From the NCBI GenBank assembly GCA_946527725.1, contig CAMMYM010000008.1:1-33331 (forward strand): a stretch of DNA of 33,331 nucleotides. Direction: 5' to 3'. Shown in pieces: positions 1 through 8,325 of this stretch. The stretch is from an uncultured Clostridia bacterium (GTDB taxonomy: Bacteria > Bacillota > Clostridia > Christensenellales > Aristaeellaceae). Every line of letters begins with the position of its first letter. The first letter of the stretch is position 1. Position numbers and translations under genes: made by a program. The notes beneath the pieces were generated by a model. The model was not told the DNA's origin. It saw only the letters and a list, made by a program, of their open reading frames with translations, and made no database searches.

Positions 1-72
1 GCTGGTCCGTGATAATTACCCGTCTGGCCGGACGGCAACTTACCACTTCATCCCTGAACAGACAACATTGGA

Positions 73-101
73 ATTATATATGAATCTTTATTTCAATGCA
101 A
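73..101 (-). promoter_or_regulatory. Strong leftward sigma-A-type promoter
   Basis: On the minus strand TTGCAT (101-96) and a perfect TATAAT (78-73) are separated by exactly 17 bases, with A/T-rich tracts just upstream (102-130) that could act as an UP element. Transcription would start near base 66 and leave the window to the left. The 65 visible leader bases contain a small GC-rich hairpin (CCGTC/GACGG arms) and no convincing start codon with a ribosome site, so the product (a gene or a stable RNA) cannot be seen. Confidence 0.6.
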
Positions 102-357
102 GGGGTTTTTCAGCTGTTTTTAAATTTTTTTTGATTTGTTTTGTGCTTTTATGCGCCCCGTCATCTTGGATTTTGCTTGCTTTCAACGTCATTTCTTATT
201 ACACGCCGTCTAGTGTGTCCTGTATTTTGTTCAAAACCCTTTTTTCTGTTTTTTTCGTCCTTCTTTTCTGTTTAGTTATTTGCTGTATGGATTGATTTTC
301 CTCATTTCTGCCGTTCCAATTATTAACACGCCTTTATGTGTGTCCATCACGTTCTCT
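102..357. other. AT-rich intergenic region, no gene recognised
   Basis: This stretch is clearly more A/T-rich than the rest of the window, with long runs of T on the plus strand. An open frame at 68-295 (+) would encode a Phe/Leu/Cys-rich peptide, but it has no ribosome site and its composition is what T-rich DNA gives by chance. It holds nothing else I can support beyond the promoter at its left edge and the terminator at its right edge. Confidence 0.5.
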
Positions 358-379
358 AAAAAAGTGCCTTTTCAGGCAC
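358..379 (-). terminator. Intrinsic terminator of the parAB-to-ABC-F operon
   Basis: On the minus strand GTGCCT-GAAA-AGGCAC forms a 6-bp stem with a GNRA-like loop, followed at once by TTTTTT. It lies about 65 bases past the stop codon of the ABC-F gene and is the first terminator seen downstream of the parA promoter. Confidence 0.85.
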
Positions 380-442
380 AATATACAGCCATTTCTGACA
401 TGCCGTCCACAAAATACAGTCATCAGGCCGTATTTGCGGCGA

Positions 443-2344
443 TTACAGGCTCTCCAGTGCTTCCCATTCACCGTACAGCCTGTCGATTTCAGCTTTTACC
501 CGGTTGTACTGTTTTGTCAGTTCAGCCGCCCGGTCTGCGTCCCTGTAGGTTTCGGGATCGGCCAGTACCCCTTCGAGGTCGGCTGCTTCCTTTTCGGCCT
601 TTGCCACGGCTTCCTCCGCCTGCTTCAGGCGCTGCTGCTGGTCCTTGATCCGCTGCTGTTCCTCACGGCTGCGCTTTTTCTCCTTGTCAAGCGCAGTTTT
701 CGTCATACCTGCCGTCTCTGCGTCAGGCTCCGCGTCCCGGCAGGCCTTCTCGTAGTAGCTGTCGTAATTGCCCAGGTATTCCCTGATGCCGTTCTCCTCC
801 AGCACAAACACCTTTTCGGCGAACCGGTTGATGAAGTACCGGTCATGGCTGACGGCCAGGATCGTCCCGGGATAGCCCTCAAGGGCGTCCTCGAGTACTT
901 CCCTGCTGTCCATATCCAGGTGGTTGGTCGGCTCGTCCAGCAGGAGAACATTATCCTTGCGGAGCATCAGCTCCGTCAGTGCGACCCTTCCTTTCTCGCC
1001 GCCGCTGAGCGAACTTACCGGTGCGAACACATCGTCCCCGCTGAACAGGAACAAGCCAAGTGCGCCGCGTATTTCATACTGTTCCATCCGCGGAAACCTG
1101 TCCCAGACTTCATCCAGCACGGTCTTCTGCTCATGCAGCCCCGACTGGTGCTGGTCATAATACCCGATATCAACGCCGGCTCCCCAGCGGATCTGTCCTG
1201 CATCCGGCTTCTCCTCGCCTGTCAGGCAGCGGAGCAGCGTCGTTTTCCCCGTACCGTTATCTCCGATCAGTGCAACACGGTCGCCGGCACGCAGGTGGAT
1301 CTTCACTTCCCGGAACAGTTCCCGTGCGCCGAAATGCTTTTCCAGTCCCTCCGCCTGAAGGACATCCTCCCCGGTTGTCCGCCTGGTTTCGAAACGGAAA
1401 CGAACGATCCTTTCCTCCTGCGGTTTTTCCAGCCTTTCAACCTTCTCGAGGCGTTTTTCCCGGCTTTCTGCTGCCTTGATGCTCTTTTCACGGTTAAAAC
1501 GCCTGTACATGGCGATGATCGCTTCCTGGCGGGCGATTTCTTTCTGCTGCATTTCCCAGGCTTTCATCCGTGTTTCGTATACTTCCGCCCGTTTTGCAAC
1601 ATATTCCGTATAATTGCCGGTGTAGGTTTCCACCGTGCCCATGATCAGTTCCGCCATCCGTCCGCATACATGGTCCAGGAAATAGCGGTCATGGCTGATT
1701 ACAAGCACCGCGCCGCGGTAGCTGTTCAGGTAGTCTTCCAGCCAGGCGGTGCTTTTCAGGTCCAGGTGGTTCGTCGGTTCGTCGAGCAGCAGCAGGTCGG
1801 GATCTGACAGCAGCATCCGGCCCAGGCAAAGCCGTGTCCGTTCGCCGCCGCTGAGCCTGCACGTTTCCATTTCCCGCATGTCCCACAGCTTCAGCCCTTT
1901 CAGCACGCCGGTCACGCGGGAACGCCAGCCGTAACCGTCCCGGCGTTCAAATTCACGCATCAGGGCGTCATATCGGCCGCCAAGGCGGCGCAGGGCTTCC
2001 TCGTCGGATCCCTTCTCCGCCATTTCATGCTCAAGGGAGCGCATTTCCTCTTCCATCCGCATCAGCGGAATAAAAACGCTCTCCACGACTTCCTGCACAG
2101 TCTCCTGCCCGGTCAGTTCCCCCTGCTGGGCCAGGTAACCGATCCGAAGGCCCTTCTGGAGGTTTACTGTACCTCCGTCGGCAGTTTCGGTTCCGGCAAT
2201 GATCTTCATCAGCGTGCTTTTTCCGCTGCCGTTCACGCCGACCATGCCCATCCGTTCGCGGTCCTGGAGGGTAAACGAAACACCTTTCAGCACTTCATGC
2301 GTGCCGAAGCTCTTCCGGATATCCTGCAGGGCAAGTAGGATCAT
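443..2344 (-). CDS. ABC-F family ATPase (duplicated ATPase domains)
   Basis: A 633-residue soluble protein with two ABC ATPase domains and no membrane segment. The first domain has the P-loop GVNGSGKST near residue 36, signature LSGGERTR and Walker B LLLLDEPTNHLD. The second has GDNGTGKTT, LSGGEKGR and VLLLDEPTNHLD. A charged linker joins them, and the last 80 residues are a Lys/Glu-rich coiled coil like that of the YdiF/Uup branch. ABC-F proteins bind the ribosomal E site and act in translation, ribosome rescue or antibiotic protection; which role applies here cannot be told. Only 3 bases separate it from the upstream metallo-hydrolase stop, so the two are probably translationally coupled. 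It is the last gene before the terminator at 358-379. The family is certain, the subfamily is not. Confidence 0.93.
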   Translation of the reverse strand: MILLALQDIRKSFGTHEVLKGVSFTLQDRERMGMVGVNGSGKSTLMKIIAGTETADGGTVNLQKGLRIGYLAQQGELTGQETVQEVVESVFIPLMRMEEEMRSLEHEMAEKGSDEEALRRLGGRYDALMREFERRDGYGWRSRVTGVLKGLKLWDMREMETCRLSGGERTRLCLGRMLLSDPDLLLLDEPTNHLDLKSTAWLEDYLNSYRGAVLVISHDRYFLDHVCGRMAELIMGTVETYTGNYTEYVAKRAEVYETRMKAWEMQQKEIARQEAIIAMYRRFNREKSIKAAESREKRLEKVERLEKPQEERIVRFRFETRRTTGEDVLQAEGLEKHFGARELFREVKIHLRAGDRVALIGDNGTGKTTLLRCLTGEEKPDAGQIRWGAGVDIGYYDQHQSGLHEQKTVLDEVWDRFPRMEQYEIRGALGLFLFSGDDVFAPVSSLSGGEKGRVALTELMLRKDNVLLLDEPTNHLDMDSREVLEDALEGYPGTILAVSHDRYFINRFAEKVFVLEENGIREYLGNYDSYYEKACRDAEPDAETAGMTKTALDKEKKRSREEQQRIKDQQQRLKQAEEAVAKAEKEAADLEGVLADPETYRDADRAAELTKQYNRVKAEIDRLYGEWEALESL

Positions 2345-2347
2345 GGA

Positions 2348-3157
2348 TCATTCCGTCTCTTTCAGCATATAAATATTCCCGGTTTCGTCCCGCAGCGCAA
2401 CAGCCAGCTGTACATCCTCGCCCGGGCGGATGCCCTCCCGGAGAAGCGCTGCTTCGGAAACATTCCGGGCCAGCACCGGCGTATTGTTTTCGCCGCTGAG
2501 ATGCCCGAGGATCAGGTTCCGCGTCCCGCTTTCAACAAGGCGCAGCAGGGCATTCGCACACGACTCGTTGCTCAGGTGTCCGTGGTCCCCAAGGATCCGC
2601 GCCTTCAGCTGTGCGTTGTAATGCGGGTTCGCCCGCAGCATGCCGGGATCATGGTTGCTCTCCAGCAGCACAAGCGTACTGCCGGCAATATTCGAATAAA
2701 CATAATCTGTAAAAGCGCCCAGGTCCGTCGCGGTGGAAACGCTGTTCCTTCCGCCCCATAAACGGTAGCCGACGGGATCCGCGGCATCGTGCGGAATGGA
2801 AAACGGTTCGACGCCGATTTCCCCGAGCCAGAAGCTCTTTCCGGCCTGCACCGTGCGGATCAGGTCCCCGGGCACTTTCCCGATTTTCCCGGCCATCGCC
2901 TGCCATGTATCCTGCGTTGCATACAGCGGAAGGTGGTATTTCCGTGCCATCACTCCTGCGCCGAGGATATGGTCCGAATGCTCATGCGTGATCAGGATCC
3001 CGCTGAGTGTTTCAGGCGCTGCACCGATTTTCGCCAGTGCCTCATCCAGGACCCTTCCGGTCTTTCCCGCATCAATCAGCAGCCTTGTGTCCCCGTACTG
3101 GCAGAATAAAGCATTTCCGCTTGAACCTGAATACAGGGGACAGAAGTACATTTCCAT
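2348..3157 (-). CDS. walJ: WalJ/YycJ-type metallo-beta-lactamase-fold hydrolase
   Basis: This 269-residue protein has the MBL-fold metal motif HEHSDH near residue 58, an N-terminal SGSSGN turn, an ATDLG segment, ESNHD and a late GHLSxENN motif. This order is typical of the YycJ/WalJ family. In Bacillus WalJ is encoded in the walRK operon and is thought to be an exonuclease linked to cell division and envelope homeostasis; activity here is inferred only. No signal peptide is present, so it should be cytoplasmic. Its neighbours are licD upstream (57-base gap) and an ABC-F gene 3 bases downstream. ATG codons at 3157 and 3151 are both possible starts because the upstream ribosome site is weak. 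The only walRK-like two-component genes in view are about 17 kb away. Confidence 0.85.
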   Translation of the reverse strand: MEMYFCPLYSGSSGNALFCQYGDTRLLIDAGKTGRVLDEALAKIGAAPETLSGILITHEHSDHILGAGVMARKYHLPLYATQDTWQAMAGKIGKVPGDLIRTVQAGKSFWLGEIGVEPFSIPHDAADPVGYRLWGGRNSVSTATDLGAFTDYVYSNIAGSTLVLLESNHDPGMLRANPHYNAQLKARILGDHGHLSNESCANALLRLVESGTRNLILGHLSGENNTPVLARNVSEAALLREGIRPGEDVQLAVALRDETGNIYMLKETE

Positions 3158-3214
3158 ATTCCATACCTGCTTTGCTGTCGTTTCTGTTACAACAGCCGGT
3201 ATCCACCAGCCGTT

Positions 3215-3958
3215 TCACAGATCAAGATGCTTTGCAACCCGTTCCTCAACCGGCGGAGGAGTCATATAGTCCGGCCCGAACAGGACAGTCAGCACTTCCT
3301 GATATCGTTTCGGCACAAGGCAGTTAACATCCTCGAAAGGCATGCGGATCTTCTCCGCGAACTGTTCCGGATGCCAGACATGCGTCATCAGTTCGAACGC
3401 TCCGTTCGACATATGCAGGTCGTTTCCTTCCCTGTACCTGGTGGAAACCTTCTCATAGCGTTTTGCCTTCCAGGCGTAGCTGAAGGGCAGCCCCAGCAGA
3501 TGGGTCGTCCGCAGCAGGATCCTGTTCTTCAGGCCGAAGCGCGTGTAATCCACATTTTTCTTCATCATGCCCTGCAGCAGGTGCAGGTGCAGCAGGTGCA
3601 GCTTCCGGCGGAGCCCCTCCGGCGGAAGCGGATCAAGGATAAAGAAGTCCGTAAAGGCAGCTGCTTTTTCCGGATCCCGGTTCATGACGCGCGGCGTCCA
3701 TGTATCCAGGTATGTCAGTTCAAACTGCCTGTCGCACTCTGCAGGATAGACCGTGCGGAATTTTGTAAACTCCTCGCGTGTCATCAGCAGGTCCACGTCG
3801 TCATCCCACGGAATGAATCCCTTGTGGCGGATGCAGCCCAGCAGCGTGCCGCACATCAGGTTGTACTCGATCCCGTTGCGGTCGCATACGGCAGTTATAT
3901 CCCTCAGCTGGCAAAGCAGCTCCGCATGGATTTCCTCAAGTGTCAGCTCTCTTTTCAC
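3215..3958 (-). CDS. LicD family nucleotidyl/phosphotransferase-like protein
   Basis: A 247-residue soluble protein with the LicD hallmark near residues 33-60: an NxxxGTLLGxxRHxGFIPWDDDVD pattern, where the DDDVD acidic cluster belongs to the nucleotidyltransferase-like metal site. Characterised LicD proteins attach phosphocholine, or other phospho-groups, to sugars of teichoic acids or capsules. The substrate here is unknown. The start is a GTG at 3958, chosen because GGAGG lies 9 bases upstream. The gene therefore overlaps the end of the transketolase C-subunit gene by 23 bases. This overlap, together with the phosphoglycosyl transferase further upstream, places it in a probable surface-glycan context. 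No choline uptake or LicABC genes are seen. Confidence 0.88.
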   Translation of the reverse strand: MKRELTLEEIHAELLCQLRDITAVCDRNGIEYNLMCGTLLGCIRHKGFIPWDDDVDLLMTREEFTKFRTVYPAECDRQFELTYLDTWTPRVMNRDPEKAAAFTDFFILDPLPPEGLRRKLHLLHLHLLQGMMKKNVDYTRFGLKNRILLRTTHLLGLPFSYAWKAKRYEKVSTRYREGNDLHMSNGAFELMTHVWHPEQFAEKIRMPFEDVNCLVPKRYQEVLTVLFGPDYMTPPPVEERVAKHLDL

Positions 3959-4874
3959 GGATCAATGCCTCCGCTCTGTCCGCGATGGATTCCGCGTCCA
4001 TCCCGTATACTTCCCTCAGGTATTGCTGGTTCCCGACCACGGCGGTATACCGGTCTTTCAGCCCGACGCGGAAAATCCTGCATCCGTTGCCAAGCTCCGC
4101 AGTGATCTCGCATACCGCGCTTCCGAACCCGCCGGTCACATTGTGTTCTTCCACCGTCACCATCAGTGAAAAACGTTCGGTCAGCCTCCGTACTGCGTCC
4201 TTGTCCATGGGCTTGAAGCACGGAAAACTGACTACCTCCGCACTGATCCCCCGTTCTTCCAGGATCCGGGCCGCTTCCGCCGCCTGTGTCAGGATTCCTC
4301 CTGTACTCATCAGTACGATATCCGTTCCCCTCCGGATCGTCAGGGGCGCCGGAGGATACCAGTCCGTTACCGGATATTCATGGATCCTGGGCTCGTTGCC
4401 CCTGCCCAGGCGCAGGTAACACGTTCCCTCAGTCCGGATGACCGCTCGCGTCGCCGCCTCCGCCTCTGCCGGATCCCCCGGCGCAAAGCAGGTCACTCCC
4501 GGCAGTGCCCGCATAATCGCCATATCCTCGGTGGCATGGTGGCTCATTCCCAGGCTTCCGTATACAAAACCCCCGCCTACGCAGACGATTTTCACGTTTG
4601 CGCCCGGATAAGCGCAATCGTTCCGGATCTGTTCCAGGGGCCGCAGCGTCGGGAAATTCCCGATGGAATATACCAGGACAATCCGGCCTGTGGATGCAAG
4701 CCCCGCCGCCAGGCCAACCATGCTCTGCTCCGCGATGCCGGCATCGATAATCCTGTCCGGGAACTGGTCCCACACCGGCTGGAGCACACCGAAACCCAGG
4801 TCGCCCGTGATCAGGATGATCCTTTCGTCCTTTGCCATTTCCCCGAGCAAAGCCCGTACAAACGCGTCTCTCAC
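3936..4874 (-). CDS. Transketolase, C-terminal subunit (split enzyme)
   Basis: This 312-residue protein corresponds to the pyrimidine-binding and C-terminal domains of transketolase. It opens with a typical MRDAFVRALLGEMAKDE start, carries a GIAEQSMVGLAAGLA segment with the Glu that activates the thiamine ring, and has an EEHNVTGGFGS motif in the C-terminal domain. It must pair with the N-terminal subunit encoded just upstream: the two genes share an ATGA stop/start overlap (4874-4871), which should give equal synthesis. The enzyme moves two-carbon units between sugar phosphates in the cytoplasm. It sits between a phosphoglycosyl transferase and LicD, so a role in making a surface-sugar precursor is possible; central pentose-phosphate function is equally possible. 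Confidence 0.93.
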   Translation of the reverse strand: MRDAFVRALLGEMAKDERIILITGDLGFGVLQPVWDQFPDRIIDAGIAEQSMVGLAAGLASTGRIVLVYSIGNFPTLRPLEQIRNDCAYPGANVKIVCVGGGFVYGSLGMSHHATEDMAIMRALPGVTCFAPGDPAEAEAATRAVIRTEGTCYLRLGRGNEPRIHEYPVTDWYPPAPLTIRRGTDIVLMSTGGILTQAAEAARILEERGISAEVVSFPCFKPMDKDAVRRLTERFSLMVTVEEHNVTGGFGSAVCEITAELGNGCRIFRVGLKDRYTAVVGNQQYLREVYGMDAESIADRAEALIREKRADT

Positions 4875-5749
4875 GGCCTGTGCGCCTCCAGTTCCTTCAG
4901 GGCTGCTTCATATTCCTCCCCCTGCGGCGTACGGTAATGCCACAGGATATTATTCTCCATGAAGGAAACACCTTTCCCCTTTACAGTATGCGCCAGCACA
5001 ATGCTCGGTTTTCCACTGCCGGCATTTGCCTGCGCGCGTTCAAAAGCCGCGCGGAGCGCATGGACATTATGCCCGTCCACGCTTTCTGTGTTCCATCCGA
5101 AATCCTTCCACTTATCCTCAAAAGGTTCAAGGCGCAGCGTTTTCTCCACGGTAAACAGGCTCTGCATATGGTTGTAATCCACAACGGCGCAAAGCCGGTC
5201 AAGGCCAAAATGTGCTGCCTGCAGGGCAGCTTCCCAAACAGAGCCCTCATCGCATTCACCGTCGCCCAGGACCACCCAGGTGCGCCAGTCTTCCCCGTTC
5301 ATTCTCGCGCCCAGCGCCATACCGGCGCCGATACTCAGCCCGTGCCCCAGCGATCCTGTTGAAACCTCGACGCCGGGTATGCCCTTATGGCTAACATGCC
5401 CGCTGAGGATGGAACCGTTGGCATAATGGTTTTTCAGCTCCTCCACAGGAAAAAATCCCGTTTCCGCCAGCGCCGCATACACCGCGCTTCCTGCATGGCC
5501 TTTGCTCAGGATCAGCCTGTCGCGGCCCGGCATTTTCGGATCCTTCGGGTTTACATGCAGGATGCCCGTATACAGCACCGCGATAATCTCCGCAACGCTG
5601 AATACGCTGCCGATATGGCTTCCCCTGCTGATCCGGGACATTTCCAGGGCATTCCGGCGAATCAGCCAGGCCAGCACTTCCGCATTCCCGGTATCCGGCC
5701 TGCCGCCTTTAAATCCCTGGTGAACCAGCGCCTCATAATTCTCCATCAA
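4871..5749 (-). CDS. Transketolase, N-terminal (TPP-binding) subunit
   Basis: A 292-residue protein covering the thiamine diphosphate-binding domain of transketolase. Visible motifs are SRGSHIGS near the start, the catalytic-site loop LSKGHAGSAVYAAL, and the TPP motif beginning GDGECDEGSVWEA and ending in DYNH. A full-length transketolase has about 630-660 residues; this half plus its partner gives about 604, typical of the split two-gene form found in many Firmicutes and archaea. The gene begins 56 bases after the phosphoglycosyl transferase gene and overlaps the C subunit by ATGA. No intrinsic terminator is visible in the 56-base gap, so it is probably part of the parA operon. Confidence 0.93.
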   Translation of the reverse strand: MMENYEALVHQGFKGGRPDTGNAEVLAWLIRRNALEMSRISRGSHIGSVFSVAEIIAVLYTGILHVNPKDPKMPGRDRLILSKGHAGSAVYAALAETGFFPVEELKNHYANGSILSGHVSHKGIPGVEVSTGSLGHGLSIGAGMALGARMNGEDWRTWVVLGDGECDEGSVWEAALQAAHFGLDRLCAVVDYNHMQSLFTVEKTLRLEPFEDKWKDFGWNTESVDGHNVHALRAAFERAQANAGSGKPSIVLAHTVKGKGVSFMENNILWHYRTPQGEEYEAALKELEAHRP

Positions 5750-5805
5750 ATGACTCCATCCAACAAAATCACACTGAATAATAAATCCTTCATCACCGGA
5801 ACGGT

Positions 5806-6492
5806 TTACCTTGTACGCTCGCGCGCCATATCCTCTGCTTTGCCGAACACGCCCTTCACCGTCTCCGCCAGCAGTCTGCAGTCCAGGCCGAAGCTCTGGC
5901 TCTTTGCGTATTCAACCCGGAGGCGGTTCTTTTCCGGCAGGATCAGCTTTTCGAAATTCGCTACCGGATCCTCCTCACCGACAATCTCGTCCTGCGAGAT
6001 ATAGACGATGCTGCTGCGGTCTGTTACTCCCGGACGGACCCACAGGATACACTGCTGCTCCTCTGTATACTGTTCTGTGTACAGCAGCAGTTCCGGCCTT
6101 GGGCCGACAAAGCTCATGTCACCCTTCAGGATATTGAACAGCTGCGGCAGTTCATCCAGTTTCAGCCGGCGCATAATCTTTCCGGCCCGGGTCACGCGGG
6201 CATCGTTTTTTGCCGTACAGCCGCCCGTTTTGTCAGCGTCTACCACCATGCTCCTGAATTTGCAGATCCTGAACGGCTGGTTATGGTATCCTCCGCGGAC
6301 AGCCCTGTACAGCACCGGTCCCTTCGAATCCAGCTTTACCCATACTGCCAGCGGCAGCATCAGCAGGAGGCCGGGTATCAGCAGGACCAGCGCCAGCAGC
6401 AGATCAAGCACGCGTTTGACCACCTTGCTGTAGAAAGGATGGGCAAGCGGACCGTCCCAGTAAGGCATTTTCGGCAATTCCGTCTTTCCCAT
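5806..6492 (-). CDS. Monotopic phosphoglycosyl transferase (bacterial sugar transferase)
   Basis: A 228-residue membrane-associated enzyme of the bacterial sugar transferase family. It has one re-entrant hydrophobic helix (about residues 24-52, beginning KRVLDLLLALVLL with an interrupting Pro at 40), then the cytoplasmic catalytic domain with the Asp-Glu dyad D113-E114 in LKLDELPQ and the SFVGPRPE motif. Family members transfer a sugar-1-phosphate from a UDP-sugar to undecaprenyl phosphate and so start glycan assembly. ATG 6492 is preferred over an upstream in-frame GTG at 6507 because AGGAG lies 7 bases before it. It sits between parB and the transketolase genes. No flippase, polymerase or other glycosyltransferase is in the window, so the glycan is unknown. 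Confidence 0.92.
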   Translation of the reverse strand: MGKTELPKMPYWDGPLAHPFYSKVVKRVLDLLLALVLLIPGLLLMLPLAVWVKLDSKGPVLYRAVRGGYHNQPFRICKFRSMVVDADKTGGCTAKNDARVTRAGKIMRRLKLDELPQLFNILKGDMSFVGPRPELLLYTEQYTEEQQCILWVRPGVTDRSSIVYISQDEIVGEEDPVANFEKLILPEKNRLRVEYAKSQSFGLDCRLLAETVKGVFGKAEDMARERTR

Positions 6493-6525
6493 ACTCACTC
6501 TCCTCACTCCCTGGCCGTCAGCCGG

Positions 6526-7389
6526 TCACTCCCGGATCATATCCAGCATTTCGTTCAGTCTCTCCAGTTCTTCGCGGGAACCGTACTGCAGGACGATTTT
6601 TCCCCTTGAGATGCTGCCTGTCAGCGTGCTTTTCAGCCCGGTCTTCAGGCGGATCTTGTCCTGCAGTTCACAAAGCTCTGCCGGCAGTACGGCCGGTTTC
6701 CTTTTTTTCGCAGGCCGCGCTGTTTTCGCTGCGGACGCTATCTGCTCCAGCTGGCGGACGCTCATTCCCTCGTCCGCTGCCATTCGGCCGAGCCGGATCT
6801 GTTCCTCGGGATTCTGCAGGCCGGCCAGTACCCGGGCATGCCCGGCGCTCAGCCGCCCGTCGCGCACCATCTCCGTGATTTCATCCGGCAGCGTAAGCAT
6901 GCGAAGCAGGTTTGCCACCGCCGGCCTGCTCTTTCCAAGCCGTGCGCTGACTTTCTCCTGTGTATATCCGCATTGCTTCATCAGCGCCTGGATTCCCTTT
7001 GCGGCTTCCAGCGGGTTCAGGTCTTCCCGCTGCAGGTTTTCGATCAGGGCAATCTCCATCTGGCGGATTACATCAATATCCTTTACGATGCACGGAAGCG
7101 TCTCCAGTCCGGCCAGCCTGCCCGCGCGGAACCGCCGTTCCCCAGCGATGATCCTGTATCTTCCCCTGCCTGAGGGAACCACCAGCAGCGGCTGCAATAC
7201 GCCCTGGTCGCGGATGCTTTCCGCCAGCTGGGCGATGCTTTCGTCGTCAAAGGTCTGCCTGGGCTGATCCGGATTCGGATCAAGCTCCCCGACGGATATT
7301 TCCTGGATTCCGCTTCCTGTTTCCTCCATTTCCATGTCCTGGAACAGGGAATCCAGTCCGCGGCCGAGCCCGTGTGTCTTCTTCGGCAT
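6526..7389 (-). CDS. parB: ParB/Spo0J chromosome partition protein
   Basis: A 287-residue protein with a typical start (MPKKTHGLGRGLDSLF), the N-terminal ParB/Srx CTPase fold with the GERRFRA motif, an ENLQREDLNPLEAA segment, and a central helix-turn-helix used to bind parS. The C-terminal dimerisation region follows a Lys/Arg/Pro-rich linker (about residue 220). It works with ParA, encoded 21 bases upstream, in origin segregation. I searched by eye for the usual parS palindrome and did not find one in the window. Unusually for this pair, none of the common replication-origin neighbours (rnpA, oxaA/yidC, rsmG) is seen; the downstream genes are glycan and sugar genes. Confidence 0.95.
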   Translation of the reverse strand: MPKKTHGLGRGLDSLFQDMEMEETGSGIQEISVGELDPNPDQPRQTFDDESIAQLAESIRDQGVLQPLLVVPSGRGRYRIIAGERRFRAGRLAGLETLPCIVKDIDVIRQMEIALIENLQREDLNPLEAAKGIQALMKQCGYTQEKVSARLGKSRPAVANLLRMLTLPDEITEMVRDGRLSAGHARVLAGLQNPEEQIRLGRMAADEGMSVRQLEQIASAAKTARPAKKRKPAVLPAELCELQDKIRLKTGLKSTLTGSISRGKIVLQYGSREELERLNEMLDMIRE

Positions 7390-7410
7390 TGTATCTCTCC
7401 AATCTTTGCG

Positions 7411-8181
7411 TTACTTCTTCCCTTTGTTCCGGGCGAGCACTTCCTTCGCCAGCGACTGGTAGGCCATGGCGCCTGTGCTCCGCGGGTCATATATGGAAAT
7501 CGGCTGTCCGTGGCTGGGTGCTTCACCCAGGCGGACATTGCGCGGAATGGTCGTGGCAAAAACCTGCTTCCTGAAATGCTTCTTGACCTGGTCCACTACC
7601 TGCAGGCCGAGGTTTGTACGCCCGTCCAGCATCGTCAGCAGGATTCCCTCGATTTCAAGATGCGGATTGAAGGAACGCTTTACACGCTGGATTGTATTCA
7701 TCAGGCTGGTTACACCCTCCAGCGCATAGTATTCGCACTGGATCGGTACGAGCACCGTATCTGCTGCAGCCAGTGCGTTCAGTGTCAGCAGGCTCAGGCT
7801 GGGCGGACAGTCGACAAAAAGGAAATCATAATCGTCCCGGATTGGCCCCAGCAGTCTTTTCAGGTAAAACTCACGGTCGTTCACGCTGACAAGTTCGACT
7901 TCGGCGCCGGCCAGGCGGATATCCGCCCCGATCAGGTGGAGCTTCTTGATTTCCGTTTTCTGGAGGCACTCTTTCAGCGCCGTCCTTCCCATCATCGCGT
8001 CATAAACGGAATTCCGTTCGTTCACCCGGCCTCCCAGGCCGCTCGTTGTATTCCCCTGCGGATCGAGATCCACCATCAGTACTTTTTTTCCGGCCTCCGC
8101 GATTGCTGCGGAGAGGTTTACGGCCGTCGTCGTCTTCCCGACGCCGCCCTTTTGGTTCGCAATCGCAATGATCTTGCCCAT
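7411..8181 (-). CDS. parA: ParA/Soj chromosome partition ATPase
   Basis: A 256-residue deviant-Walker ATPase: MGKIIAIANQKGGVGKTTTA at the start with both signature lysines (KGGVGKT), then VDLDPQGNTTSGLG and VDCPPSLSLLTLNAL, as in Soj. It forms dynamic DNA-bound dimers driven by ParB. The true start is ATG 8181, supported by AAGGGG 7-8 bases upstream and by the family start; a longer in-frame reading to 8265 would run through the promoter (8228-8256). This is the first gene of the leftward operon that probably reaches the ABC-F gene. Confidence 0.96.
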   Translation of the reverse strand: MGKIIAIANQKGGVGKTTTAVNLSAAIAEAGKKVLMVDLDPQGNTTSGLGGRVNERNSVYDAMMGRTALKECLQKTEIKKLHLIGADIRLAGAEVELVSVNDREFYLKRLLGPIRDDYDFLFVDCPPSLSLLTLNALAAADTVLVPIQCEYYALEGVTSLMNTIQRVKRSFNPHLEIEGILLTMLDGRTNLGLQVVDQVKKHFRKQVFATTIPRNVRLGEAPSHGQPISIYDPRSTGAMAYQSLAKEVLARNKGKK

Positions 8182-8227
8182 GGATACCCCTTCTTTCCTC
8201 ACCGTAAGGGCATAAAAATACTTGTAT

Positions 8228-8256
8228 ATTATACGCGCTTCATACCGGCTTGTAAA
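8228..8256 (-). promoter_or_regulatory. parA operon promoter
   Basis: Minus strand: TTTACA (8256-8251), 17-base spacer, perfect TATAAT (8233-8228). Transcription would start near 8221, giving a leader of about 40 bases before parA. The spacer carries AAGCCGGTATGAAG, which is almost identical to the spacer of the thiT promoter at 22570-22597. Confidence 0.8.
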
Positions 8257-8325
8257 GGAAAACACCCCGGCCCGGTTATATGGGTCATATCTGGAATCCG
8301 GCGCTGTTTGGAGGAGATCAACGCC

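Noticed and set aside
68-295. 75-residue hydrophobic open frame
   Set aside because: No ribosome site; Phe/Leu/Cys-rich composition is what T-rich DNA yields, and a minus-strand promoter overlaps its start.
338-1807. 489-residue open frame on the plus strand
   Set aside because: It lies opposite the ABC-F gene, whose motifs are unmistakable; the frame is open because of the GC-rich codon pattern of the real gene.
3160-3214. Terminator between licD and the metallo-hydrolase gene
   Set aside because: A CGGCTGG/CCGGCTG-type repeat is present, but it is imperfect and has no U-tract, so I treat the operon as continuous.
6526-8265. Chromosome origin region with parS sites near parAB
   Set aside because: No parS-like palindrome, dnaA box cluster or usual origin neighbours could be found by eye in the window.
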